This document shows positions 1-7,514 of a DNA stretch of 64,000 nt, in pieces. Every line of letters begins with the position of its first letter. Within the stretch, counting starts at the first letter, position 1. The notes beneath the pieces were generated by a model. That model was not told the origin of the DNA and did no database searches. It saw only the letters and a list, made by a program, of their open reading frames with translations. The stretch is from positions 4,216,001-4,280,000 of the forward strand of contig NZ_PEEU01000001.1 of NCBI RefSeq assembly GCF_002754195.1. The letters are read 5' to 3'. The position numbers and the translations under genes were made by a program. The stretch is from Flavobacterium sp. 9. Lineage in GTDB: Bacteria; Bacteroidota; Bacteroidia; Flavobacteriales; Flavobacteriaceae.

Positions 1-116
1 TCTTTTTTGCTGCTTATCTTATTATAGGCATTTGCTCGGGTAAAGATTTCATAAGCACCTGTAATACTGGGAAGATTATTATCTCCATTTGGAACTATAA
101 TGGTAAGATGTTTCAT
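1..116 (-). CDS. GlxA-family (DJ-1/PfpI + AraC) regulator, N-terminal fragment
   Basis: Only the first 38 codons are in the window; the gene runs off the left edge. The start is the ATG read from 116 on the - strand and the protein begins MKHLTIIVPNGDNN. The N-terminus (a beta strand, then LPSITGAYEIFTRAN) resembles the DJ-1/PfpI-like domain of GlxA-type transcription regulators, which carry an AraC-type DNA-binding domain at the C-terminus. It diverges from the EthD-like gene, with a 160-bp shared upstream region. A plain DJ-1/PfpI protein cannot be excluded because the C-terminus is not visible. Confidence 0.55.
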   Translation of the reverse strand, partial: MKHLTIIVPNGDNNLPSITGAYEIFTRANAYNKISSKK

Positions 117-276
117 CGTTTTTGATTTTTTTTGACAAGTAAAGGTACTAAATGTTTTTGTCCAAAACTACCCATTACAATGTCTGAATTACACCTTAAT
201 GATTTGATTATTAGAGAGTAATTTTACAATTCGAAACTCAAAAAAACGACTTAGAACAATTTAAACAAAACCGATT

Positions 277-588
277 ATGGCAAAAATGACTGTGATTTAC
301 ACCACTCCAAAGGATAAGGAATTTTTCGAAAAACATTATTTCGAAGTACACGTTCCGTTGGCAAAACAATTGCCGGGATTACTGAAATATGAAATCAATA
401 ATGGTCCAATTATTTCGCTTACAGGACATAATGATGTTTATCGTGTAGCCAATTTATATTTTAATTCACTTGATGAAATGATGGAATCTTTTAAGTCAGA
501 TATTGGGCAGCAATGTGCGGTTGACCGAATGATTTTTGCCAGCGATGACGAAGTTCAGATTTATGTGTATGATTCAATAAATACCTGA
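277..588 (+). CDS. EthD-family protein (dimeric alpha-beta barrel)
   Basis: A 103-residue protein starting at ATG 277. Length and the early K-x-F-E-x-H-Y-x-x-x-H-x-P-L-A pattern (residues about 13-30) fit the EthD family, small ferredoxin-like dimeric alpha-beta barrels. EthD proteins are linked to degradative oxidations, but the family is functionally loose and no substrate can be given. No signal peptide, so cytoplasmic. First gene of a co-directional run (EthD, DinB-like, SRPBCC-like) with short gaps, probably one transcript. The divergent regulator gene on the left may control it. Confidence 0.75.
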   Translation: MAKMTVIYTTPKDKEFFEKHYFEVHVPLAKQLPGLLKYEINNGPIISLTGHNDVYRVANLYFNSLDEMMESFKSDIGQQCAVDRMIFASDDEVQIYVYDSINT

Positions 589-636
589 TAAATAACGAAA
601 CGATTATAAATTTTACAACTATTAAAACCTAAAAAA

Positions 637-1131
637 ATGACAACAACAGTAACACCAACAACGACATTATTCGTTAAAATGATCTTAGACAGATGGTACG
701 CTTCTATACTAAATTGCGATACATTACTTAATGCTGTAAGCGACGAAACTTTGCAAAAAGAAATTGCTCCGGGAAAAAATCGAGGCATTTATTTGCTTGG
801 ACATCTTATTGCAGTTCACGACGATTTATTGGTTCTATTGGATATGGGACCAAAATTATATCCTGAACTGAATGAACCTTTTATTAAATCTCCGGATAAA
901 ACGGTAAAAGAACTTCCAACTGCACAAGAATTGAGAAGTTTCTGGACAAAGCAATCTGAAGCGATAAAACAAAAATTTGACAATTTGAAACCCGAAGAAT
1001 GGTTCGAAAAACATACGGCTGTAAGCACAGAAGATTTCGAAAGAGAACCTCATCGCAATAAATTGAATATTGTGGTAACAAGAACATCACATTTGCAATA
1101 CCATTTAGGTCAGTTGCAATTACTTAAATAA
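637..1131 (+). CDS. DinB-family metal-binding four-helix protein
   Basis: 164 residues from ATG 637. The protein is helical and carries the spaced histidines of DinB/YfiT-like four-helix bundles: a GHLIAVHDD segment near residue 50 and a C-terminal RTSHLQYHLGQL segment whose two His (HxxxH) complete the metal site. Family members include thiol transferases (BshB2/bacillithiol-S-transferase type) and stress-induced proteins, so a metal-dependent transferase or a stress role is plausible but the reaction is unknown. It lies 48 bp after the EthD-like gene and 17 bp before the SRPBCC gene, consistent with one operon. Confidence 0.75.
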   Translation: MTTTVTPTTTLFVKMILDRWYASILNCDTLLNAVSDETLQKEIAPGKNRGIYLLGHLIAVHDDLLVLLDMGPKLYPELNEPFIKSPDKTVKELPTAQELRSFWTKQSEAIKQKFDNLKPEEWFEKHTAVSTEDFEREPHRNKLNIVVTRTSHLQYHLGQLQLLK

Positions 1132-1148
1132 CATTAAAAAACAACAAA

Positions 1149-1592
1149 ATGGCAACATCAAATTATAGTACAACGATTTTAGTTGACAATTCAAAAGAAG
1201 AAGTTTTTAATGCCATCAACAATGTTCGCGGTTGGTGGCAAGGAGAAATTGACGGAAACACAGAAAACCTCAACGATGAATTTGGTTATAGCGTGCCGGG
1301 AATTCATTTTTCGAAACAAAAAATAGTTGAGATTATTCCGAATCAAAAAATTGTTTGGCTTATTACAGACAGTAAATTAAGTTTTGTAAAAGATCAAAGC
1401 GAATGGACGGGAACAAAAATTGTATTCGAAATCTCTGAAGTAAACCATAAAACACAAGTCCGTTTTAGTCATTTGGGATTAGTTCCTGAATTTGAATGTT
1501 ATGGAGATTGCTCAAATGCCTGGAGTCAGCTTATCGAAAAGAGCTTATTCAGCTTAATAACTACGGGAAAAGGAGTGAACGTTTTTGGATAA
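1149..1592 (+). CDS. SRPBCC (AHSA1/START-like) domain protein
   Basis: 147 residues from ATG 1149, 17 bp after the DinB-like gene. The whole protein is one START/Bet v1-like fold of the AHSA1 (activator of Hsp90 ATPase homolog) type. Visible hallmarks are the N-terminal strand with V-D-N-S-K-E-E-V-F-N-A-I, the GWW segment near residue 29 and the central F-E-I-S strand followed by TQVRFSHLGL. Such proteins bind hydrophobic ligands; the ligand here is unknown. Cytoplasmic, third gene of the small operon. Confidence 0.75.
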   Translation: MATSNYSTTILVDNSKEEVFNAINNVRGWWQGEIDGNTENLNDEFGYSVPGIHFSKQKIVEIIPNQKIVWLITDSKLSFVKDQSEWTGTKIVFEISEVNHKTQVRFSHLGLVPEFECYGDCSNAWSQLIEKSLFSLITTGKGVNVFG

Positions 1593-1670
1593 AAAAAGGT
1601 GTATATTTTACACTAATATAATTGTATAAGTAATTGATTTATTTAAAGTTAAGGTTTGTATTTATAAGAT

Positions 1671-2336
1671 TTGGCTAATCCGAAAAATGCACTTATTTTA
1701 GTGCTAAATTTCCTGTACAGAACAATCAGAATAGCTAAGAATATAAACTATACAAAGTTGAACGAGACGTCTGAATTTTACCTCTTTTATAAACATATTG
1801 CAAAGTTTTCTTCTATAACAGAAGGAGAATTTGATGATATAATGTCTTATTTTTCAAAAATTACCTTCAAAAAAGGAGATAATCTTGCAAAACTAGGCGA
1901 AAAAGTAAACCACACTTATTGGATTTCTAAAGGTCTTGCGGTGTCTAATTATATAGATAATTTGGGCAAAGAACACATTATGCAATTTGCCAATGAAGGT
2001 TGTTGGATTACAGATCAACAAGCTTTTTACAACCAGACAATTGCCATTTTTGATATTGTTTGTCTGGAACAAACTGAGGCGATTTCGATTTCATTCGAGA
2101 ACAGAGAAAAATTATGTGCAGCCATTCCTAAGATGGAAAATTTTTTTCGGCGAAAAGCCAACGATAGTTTTGTAAAACAGCAAAAAAGACTTCTTACTTA
2201 TATGACCAACGATGCTACTGAGCGTTTTAACCTCTTATTGAAAGAATACCCGGATTTGATACAAAGAATTTCAAAACGAAAATTAGCCGCTTATTTAGGT
2301 GTATCAAGGGAAACATTAAGCCGTTTGAAAAGATAA
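1671..2336 (+). CDS. Crp/Fnr-family transcription regulator
   Basis: Cyclic-nucleotide-binding-like beta-roll (ITFKKGDNLAKLGEKVNHTYWISKGL and following) and a C-terminal winged helix-turn-helix (SKRKLAAYLGVSRETLSRLKR). No Cys cluster of Fnr type is seen, so it is probably not an iron-sulfur oxygen sensor. The start is unsettled: no ATG precedes the beta-roll in frame. The open frame begins at TTG 1671 (221 residues), but TTG 1758 would give 192 residues, closer to the usual ~190 for Bacteroidota members, and drops an unlike N-terminal stretch. It sits between small-enzyme genes that it may regulate; this is inferred from position only. Confidence 0.8.
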   Translation: MANPKNALILVLNFLYRTIRIAKNINYTKLNETSEFYLFYKHIAKFSSITEGEFDDIMSYFSKITFKKGDNLAKLGEKVNHTYWISKGLAVSNYIDNLGKEHIMQFANEGCWITDQQAFYNQTIAIFDIVCLEQTEAISISFENREKLCAAIPKMENFFRRKANDSFVKQQKRLLTYMTNDATERFNLLLKEYPDLIQRISKRKLAAYLGVSRETLSRLKR

Positions 2337-2424
2337 ATTTTCCTCTTTTAAAAAAGTGACTTACATCACCATTTCTTTATCTGCATAATCTGAATTTTGT
2401 CCTGTAACATTAACAATAATTATC

Positions 2425-2895
2425 ATGCACAACAAGTTATTTATCTCAGTAGTTGTTCTTGCAATGCTATTGTCTTGCAAGGATCAAAAAAAGGAAATTC
2501 AGAATACAGGTTTAGAAGAAGCTAAAAAAGCAATCGCAGAAAGTAATGCGATTTATTTTGAATCATTCGTAAAAAATGATTCTTCGATTTTCATCAATCG
2601 TTATGCAAAAGATGCCTGTATTATGGCGCCAAATTCAGTACAAATGTGTGGTCATGACGCTGCCGCAAAATTCTTTAGAGCGGCTTATGACAGCTACGGA
2701 ATGAGAAATGGCAAATTTATTACAACGGCGGTATATGGCGACGGAATCGAATATGTAACCGAAGAAGGTTTGTGGCAATCTTTTAATGCCAAAGGCGAAT
2801 TGTTTGACGATGGTAAATTTCTGGTACTTTGGAAAAAAACTCCTGAAGGCTGGAAAATGTTCCGCGATTCTTTTAGCAGTAACCGCAAATTATAA
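2425..2895 (+). CDS. NTF2-like (SnoaL/DUF4440) lipoprotein
   Basis: 156 residues from ATG 2425. The N-terminus is a lipoprotein signal (hydrophobic core, then LLSC lipobox at about residues 14-17), so it is exported and lipid-anchored. The mature part resembles the DUF4440/SnoaL cone fold: an N-terminal helix ending in Y-x-K-D-A, then GHDAAAKFFRAAY and a C-terminal W-x-x-F-R-D-S-F segment. Family members are small-molecule binding or ring-modifying proteins; the ligand here is unknown. It is 89 bp after the Crp/Fnr gene and 38 bp before the dehydrogenase-like gene. Confidence 0.7.
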   Translation: MHNKLFISVVVLAMLLSCKDQKKEIQNTGLEEAKKAIAESNAIYFESFVKNDSSIFINRYAKDACIMAPNSVQMCGHDAAAKFFRAAYDSYGMRNGKFITTAVYGDGIEYVTEEGLWQSFNAKGELFDDGKFLVLWKKTPEGWKMFRDSFSSNRKL

Positions 2896-2933
2896 AATAC
2901 AATAACTAAACCTAAAATACCAAAACCCCTTTT

Positions 2934-3959
2934 ATGGAAAATAAAATAGTAATATACGGCGCTTACGGTCACACAGGAAAATTTTTAGTTGCTCAGCTTT
3001 ATCAACAAGGTTTCAAACCTGTTCTTAGCGGACGCGATGCTGATAAGTTGAATGCTTTAAGCAAAGATTATCCGGATTTAATCACAAAAGTGGCTGACAT
3101 CAATCAACCTGAATCTTTAGATAAGGCTTTTGCCGATGCCGAAATAATCGTAAACTGCGCAGGTCCATTTTTAGACACAGCAGAACCTATTATTCAATCT
3201 GCGCTACGATTAGGGAAACATTATCTTGATGTAAGTGCGGAGCAAAAAGCGGTTTTGGACATCTTTGAGCAATTCTCTGAACAGGCAAAAACTGCCAATG
3301 TAACTATAATTCCAGCCGCAGCATTTTATGGTGGTTTAGGAGATTTATTGAGCACAACACTTACTAAAGACTGGGATCAGGTCGATGAAATCTCAAGTTA
3401 TATAGGCTTGGATTCCTGGCATCCTACAAAAGGAACTCGATTGACTGGAGAACGCAATCATTATCAAAGATTTATGTATGCAAACAATAGTCTACAACCA
3501 GTTTTGGAGGTGAAATCTAAAGTTTGGGATTTTCCAGAACCAATAGAAACACAAGAAGTAGTAACGGTTCCGCTTTCGGAAATAATTACGATTTCGAGAC
3601 ATATAAACGTCAATACAATTAATACTTATTTGAGTCAAAATTCGTTGACTGATATTAGAAATGATAAAACGCCGGAACCTAAAGCTGCGGATGAAAAAAA
3701 CAGATCTAATCAAATTTTTTGTATGGAAGTTGTCGCTACAAAAGGCAATAAAAGCAGAAGTATTACAGCTCAGGGAATTGATATTTATGCTGTAACAGCG
3801 CCTTTGATTGTTGAAGCTTTGAAAAGAATTCTGACCGGAAAAATAGAAAAACAAGGTGTTACAACATTGGGAGAAGCATTTGATGCTACAGATTTTTTAA
3901 ATGCTCTTGATGCTGATGATATCGTGATTTCGGAGATTAAAGAAACTGAAATTAATTAA
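2934..3959 (+). CDS. Saccharopine-dehydrogenase-like NAD(P)-binding protein
   Basis: 341 residues from ATG 2934. The N-terminus has a Rossmann fold (IYGAYGHTGKFLVAQL, a GxxGxTG-like glycine motif) and the short-family pattern of saccharopine dehydrogenase / trans-acting enoyl reductase-like proteins (VNCAGPFLDTAEPIIQSALRLG; HYLDVSAEQ). The C-terminal half carries the usual mixed region ending in a helix (VTAPLIVEALKRIL). No lysine-pathway partners are nearby, so lysine metabolism is not implied; it is better read as an uncharacterised oxidoreductase. It precedes the PEP mutase-like gene by 47 bp, likely the same transcript. Confidence 0.75.
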   Translation: MENKIVIYGAYGHTGKFLVAQLYQQGFKPVLSGRDADKLNALSKDYPDLITKVADINQPESLDKAFADAEIIVNCAGPFLDTAEPIIQSALRLGKHYLDVSAEQKAVLDIFEQFSEQAKTANVTIIPAAAFYGGLGDLLSTTLTKDWDQVDEISSYIGLDSWHPTKGTRLTGERNHYQRFMYANNSLQPVLEVKSKVWDFPEPIETQEVVTVPLSEIITISRHINVNTINTYLSQNSLTDIRNDKTPEPKAADEKNRSNQIFCMEVVATKGNKSRSITAQGIDIYAVTAPLIVEALKRILTGKIEKQGVTTLGEAFDATDFLNALDADDIVISEIKETEIN

Positions 3960-4006
3960 ATAAAAAACAGAAATTAGAATTGCCCTTTTTTATAAAATTA
4001 TACAAT

Positions 4007-4780
4007 ATGACGAATCATTTTCAAAAGTTTAAAGAATTACACGATCAGCAAGAACCTTTGTTGATTGGTAATGTTTGGAATGTACAAAGTGCGAAAAAAA
4101 TGGAAGATTTAGGTTTCAAAGCCTTAGGAACTTCAAGCTACGCAATTGCAGAAACACTTGGATATGCTGATGGCGAAGAAATAAGTTTTGAGGAATATCT
4201 GTTTATTACAAAACGTATTGCAGCGTCAGTATCTACGCCACTTTCTGTAGATTTGGAAGCCGGTTATGGAAAAACAGTTGCAGAAATTGTGTCAAATATT
4301 AAAGAACTGAATAAGATTGGCGTTTCGGGAATTAATATAGAAGATTCTGTAGTCGAACAAGGAGTAAGAACTATTGTTGATGCAGAATCATTTGCTCAAA
4401 AAATTAAGGCTGTCGCCGAAGAACTTTCGAAAGAAAATATCAAGATTTTTATCAATCTTAGATCTGATGTTTTTTTATTGGGATTACCGGATAGTCTAAA
4501 CGAAGCTCTGAAAAGAATAAGGACTTATGAAACCATAGGAGTTCACGGATTGTTTTTTCCTTGTGTTACAAAAGGCGAAGATATAGAAGCGCTTACAAAA
4601 GCAACAAAATTGCCAATAAATGTAATGTGTATGCCTGATTTACCAGATTTTAATACGTTGCAAAATGCGGGTGTAAAACGAATTAGCATGGGGAATTTTT
4701 TAAACAATAAAATATATCAATACTTAGGTTCTGAAGTCGAAGCGGTTTTGAAAAACCAGAATTTTAACAGCGTGTTTTAA
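4007..4780 (+). CDS. Isocitrate lyase / PEP mutase superfamily protein
   Basis: 257 residues from ATG 4007 (MTNHFQKFKELH). An upstream in-frame TTG at 3980 would add nine residues but the ATG matches the usual family N-terminus. The TIM-barrel signatures are present: GNVWNVQSAKKMEDLGFKA at the start, the metal-site strand VDLEAGYG, and the GINIEDS strand. The short length and these motifs fit the oxaloacetate/2-methylisocitrate-like PEP mutase branch common next to small regulatory genes in Bacteroidota. The exact C-C or P-C bond cleaved cannot be read. It is the last gene of the run; the inverted-repeat element begins 58 bp downstream. Confidence 0.8.
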   Translation: MTNHFQKFKELHDQQEPLLIGNVWNVQSAKKMEDLGFKALGTSSYAIAETLGYADGEEISFEEYLFITKRIAASVSTPLSVDLEAGYGKTVAEIVSNIKELNKIGVSGINIEDSVVEQGVRTIVDAESFAQKIKAVAEELSKENIKIFINLRSDVFLLGLPDSLNEALKRIRTYETIGVHGLFFPCVTKGEDIEALTKATKLPINVMCMPDLPDFNTLQNAGVKRISMGNFLNNKIYQYLGSEVEAVLKNQNFNSVF

Positions 4781-4838
4781 AACTAAACAAATAAGCTCAT
4801 TGAGCTTTCAATTTAAGACAGATATTTGCAGAACCATT

Positions 4839-5021
4839 TTTGTTCCATCGGAACATTTCATCGGTAGAAAAAAGGGTTACGGTTCAATATCGTCCCGTAG
4901 GGATGTTTGGCAAAATTTCATGCGTTTATATTTTTATAACGTTAGTAGCCAAACGTTCCTCTGGAACGAAAAAAAACGTGTCTTTATTGGGGTTACCGAT
5001 GAAATGTTCCGATGGAACAAA
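4839..5021. repeat. 183-bp intergenic element with 28-bp perfect inverted ends
   Basis: The left end at 4839-4866 and the right end at 4994-5021 are perfect reverse complements (core GTTCCATCGGAACATTTCAT). A weaker nested pair lies inside (GATGTTTGGC near 4912 and GCCAAACGTT near 4948). The element is more GC-balanced than its surroundings and carries no convincing gene; short frames across it only read through the repeat. It fits a non-coding palindromic or MITE-like dispersed repeat of the kind often found between Bacteroidota genes. From 5022 to 5134 nothing else is seen. Confidence 0.8.
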
Positions 5022-5134
5022 TTGTTGATGGTGATATCTTAATTATTAATGATTTGATATTTGTTTGTAGGGACTACACCATTTTCATATTAAAATCGAT
5101 TATTCATTTTCCAAATATTTAAAAAATACAAAAC

Positions 5135-7150
5135 CTATTGAAGACTAATATTTACCGTATCTCCGTCTTTAATAACTTTATTTACAATTACTTTTTTGCC
5201 CTCGGATATTGTTATTTTTAGTTTCTTATCGGTTCTTTCTACGGTAATGTCGAAATCTCGTTCGAATGCATTTATATGACGCATTTTCATTGACGACCAG
5301 GATTTAGGAAGTCGTGGCGTGAAATCAAAACTGTGCAAGGCCGTTGGACGTATTCCGAATAATCCTTCTGTAAAAATTCGGCAATACAAACCGCTTTCTG
5401 CCGAAAGGTGACGTTGATCGCCTTCAGGATATGCTTCTACAGGATAAGGAACGTGATCGCCCAATAAACGACGGTTCGAGTAATAATGTAAAAAATCTAA
5501 TGCTTTGTCAGTTTCTCCGGCTGCCAATACGCCTCTTAAAGCATACAGCGTAGAGCGATCCCAAAATATTTTGTCGCCTGCAACACTGGCAAGACCATCT
5601 TTTGTCCACAATCTTGGAGAGAATAAGGCGTCAATAGTTCCGTCTTTTCGATCGTAAATTCCCATAGTAAGCGGCGTACAAATCCAGGCTCTTAAAACGT
5701 CATTTCCTTTGTAGTATTTGTAGGTTTCAAAACCTTCTATTTTAGCACCAAAATACTTTTCAATGGCAATTTTCAATTTTTCTGCTTCAGCTTTATAGGC
5801 TTTAAGTTGTGTTTGGTTTTCGCCTAAAGCTTCACCTAAATAAACAGCCGAGTTGAGCGCATCATAATATAAAGACGAAGTATTAAGATTGGCTTTTCCT
5901 GCAGGAAGACGCCCTTCGAGTTCATCAGAATCTGAAGTTACAACGCCATCAGAATTTAATTTTCTATGACAATATTCCAGACACCATTCTATCAATGGCC
6001 ATAATTGTTTGGCCTCATTTACGTTTCCTCTCGAAAGTGCGTAACGCGAAGCTCCATAAGCAATCATCGCTCCGTCACCGCGATCTCCGGCTCCGGCCCA
6101 AATATCAGTTCCTTCGGCAACGATCGAACTTGGAATAGGTTTGTATTCTTTGTTCATGAATTTTGCAAATTGCAAATACGCATTTAAAGATGCCTGATTG
6201 CCATATTCATATCCTAAATAAGGGAAGAAAGGACCAATATATTCGGCTTGATCATTTGCCCAGATTGCAGCATAATAAGATTCTCCGCCGGGACCATGCA
6301 TTGGACCGCCTTTGGTTTCAAAAATACTTTCGGCAGCTCTGATTTTGGCGAAAGCAAATTCGGTATTCAAAACCTCATCAGGCGTTTCTAATATAAGTTT
6401 GTCCCAGATTTCATGGATTAATTTTAGACGATTGTTTTTTTCTTCCTCAACATTTACAACAGGAACTTGTTCGTTTGCTTTAACACCAGAGTAAAAAACC
6501 GAAAAACTAATAGTTTCATTTGGCTTCAGATTAAAGCTTCCCGAATTAAAAAGATCTACATGCAAAGCATAACTGCCTTCTGTTCCTTTTGCGGAATCTG
6601 TGTTATAAACAGCATTTGATTTTGGAATTTCAATTGCGCAGGTTTTTTCAGAAATATTCTTAAGCGTATAAATTTCGCAATAACCAGCCAATGTTGTCGA
6701 CGGAAAAAATTGTCTTGTTAATTCAAGTGTATTTCCTGCTTTACTTTTTACAAGTAATGTTCCGTTTAGGTTAAGCGAAATCACTTTTTCTGCCGCAATA
6801 GGTTTATAATTTACGGCTACCAAATCAAATGCGTCTTGCGCAAATTGGCGTGTTAAACTTGCGTGAGTATTATTTGGGATTGTTCTGAGCATTGGCCAAA
6901 CCAAACTTCGGGTAGCATGAAAAGAACCATCTGTTCCAACACCATATCTTAGAACGCAAGAGATTTTTTTGCCGCTCATTTCGATATGATCGTCATGCGC
7001 AATGTTGTTGTTTATTTGCCAGGAAATAGAACCATCTTTATCCATTTGCCAACGGCGATCTTCTTGCGAAAATGTTTTATTTGTCATGAAGCAAAAAGCA
7101 ACAAAGACAAATAGAATGTGTTTTCGTTTTTTCTGAAATGATCTCTTCAT
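5135..7150 (-). CDS. Secreted six-hairpin (alpha/alpha)6-barrel glycosidase
   Basis: 671 residues from the ATG at 7150. A signal peptide (KKRKHILFVFVAFCF...TFSQ) sends it out of the cytoplasm. An N-terminal beta-sandwich region (about 30-270) is followed by a helical barrel: GGPMHGPGGESYYAAIWANDQAEYIGPF, DIWAGAGDRGDGAMIAYGASRY, SDSDELEGRLPAGKANL and PYPEGDQRHLSAESGLYCRIFTEGLFGI. This is the arrangement of six-hairpin glycosidases (GH63/GH78/GH15-like clans). I cannot assign a GH family or the catalytic acids with confidence. Position next to SusD/SusC and opposite a GH36 alpha-galactosidase suggests a role on the same galactose-containing glycan. It has its own likely promoter in the 364-bp gap after susD. 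Confidence 0.7.
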   Translation of the reverse strand: MKRSFQKKRKHILFVFVAFCFMTNKTFSQEDRRWQMDKDGSISWQINNNIAHDDHIEMSGKKISCVLRYGVGTDGSFHATRSLVWPMLRTIPNNTHASLTRQFAQDAFDLVAVNYKPIAAEKVISLNLNGTLLVKSKAGNTLELTRQFFPSTTLAGYCEIYTLKNISEKTCAIEIPKSNAVYNTDSAKGTEGSYALHVDLFNSGSFNLKPNETISFSVFYSGVKANEQVPVVNVEEEKNNRLKLIHEIWDKLILETPDEVLNTEFAFAKIRAAESIFETKGGPMHGPGGESYYAAIWANDQAEYIGPFFPYLGYEYGNQASLNAYLQFAKFMNKEYKPIPSSIVAEGTDIWAGAGDRGDGAMIAYGASRYALSRGNVNEAKQLWPLIEWCLEYCHRKLNSDGVVTSDSDELEGRLPAGKANLNTSSLYYDALNSAVYLGEALGENQTQLKAYKAEAEKLKIAIEKYFGAKIEGFETYKYYKGNDVLRAWICTPLTMGIYDRKDGTIDALFSPRLWTKDGLASVAGDKIFWDRSTLYALRGVLAAGETDKALDFLHYYSNRRLLGDHVPYPVEAYPEGDQRHLSAESGLYCRIFTEGLFGIRPTALHSFDFTPRLPKSWSSMKMRHINAFERDFDITVERTDKKLKITISEGKKVIVNKVIKDGDTVNISLQ

Positions 7151-7322
7151 TAAATTTATTTTTTAAATGTGTTAAATAATTACCGCCAACTCTTTCTTAT
7201 CCATTGTTTGTAGTGTTTGAACGTGTTGTTTTTTTTGGATAAGTTTTTATTACTAATTTACTAATTCAGTTAATATTTGAAAAATGTACTTGTTTTTTGT
7301 CCTGAAATTATCTGGACATCAA

Positions 7323-7330
7323 CAAATGTA
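7323..7330 (-). promoter_or_regulatory. Candidate -7 box for the glycosidase gene
   Basis: TACATTTG on the - strand matches the Bacteroidota -7 consensus TAnnTTTG and would start transcription about 166 bp before the ATG at 7150. No clear TTG -33 element is seen at the expected distance. The same gap holds an 11-bp inverted repeat (7178-7188 and 7362-7372, core TTACCGCCA) that may be a regulator site or a structure in the leader. Confidence 0.35.
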
Positions 7331-7409
7331 TTAGAATTCTCGTTGTCATCTTTCTTGTGGCTGGCGGTAATTTTTTTGATCTAAGATTATTTTACCGCTA
7401 TAAATTTTA

Positions 7410-7442
7410 AAAGTAAACCCACACAATTGATAGAGTGGGTTT
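7410..7442 (-). terminator. Intrinsic terminator after susD
   Basis: On the - strand the stem AAACCCAC/GTGGGTTT (7435-7442 with 7415-7422) encloses a 12-nt loop and is followed by an A/T-rich tract beginning ACTTTTAAAATTT. It lies 73 bp after the susD stop codon, separating susC-susD from the downstream glycosidase gene. Confidence 0.65.
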
Positions 7443-7514
7443 GCGGAATTATCAGTTTTGTTGATCGACTATTACCATGACACTGATAATTAATTTAAAG
7501 TATAAAAGAAAATT

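Noticed and set aside
4800..5042. Two overlapping short frames across the inverted-repeat element
   Set aside because: They only translate the palindromic element and have no start signals or family likeness.
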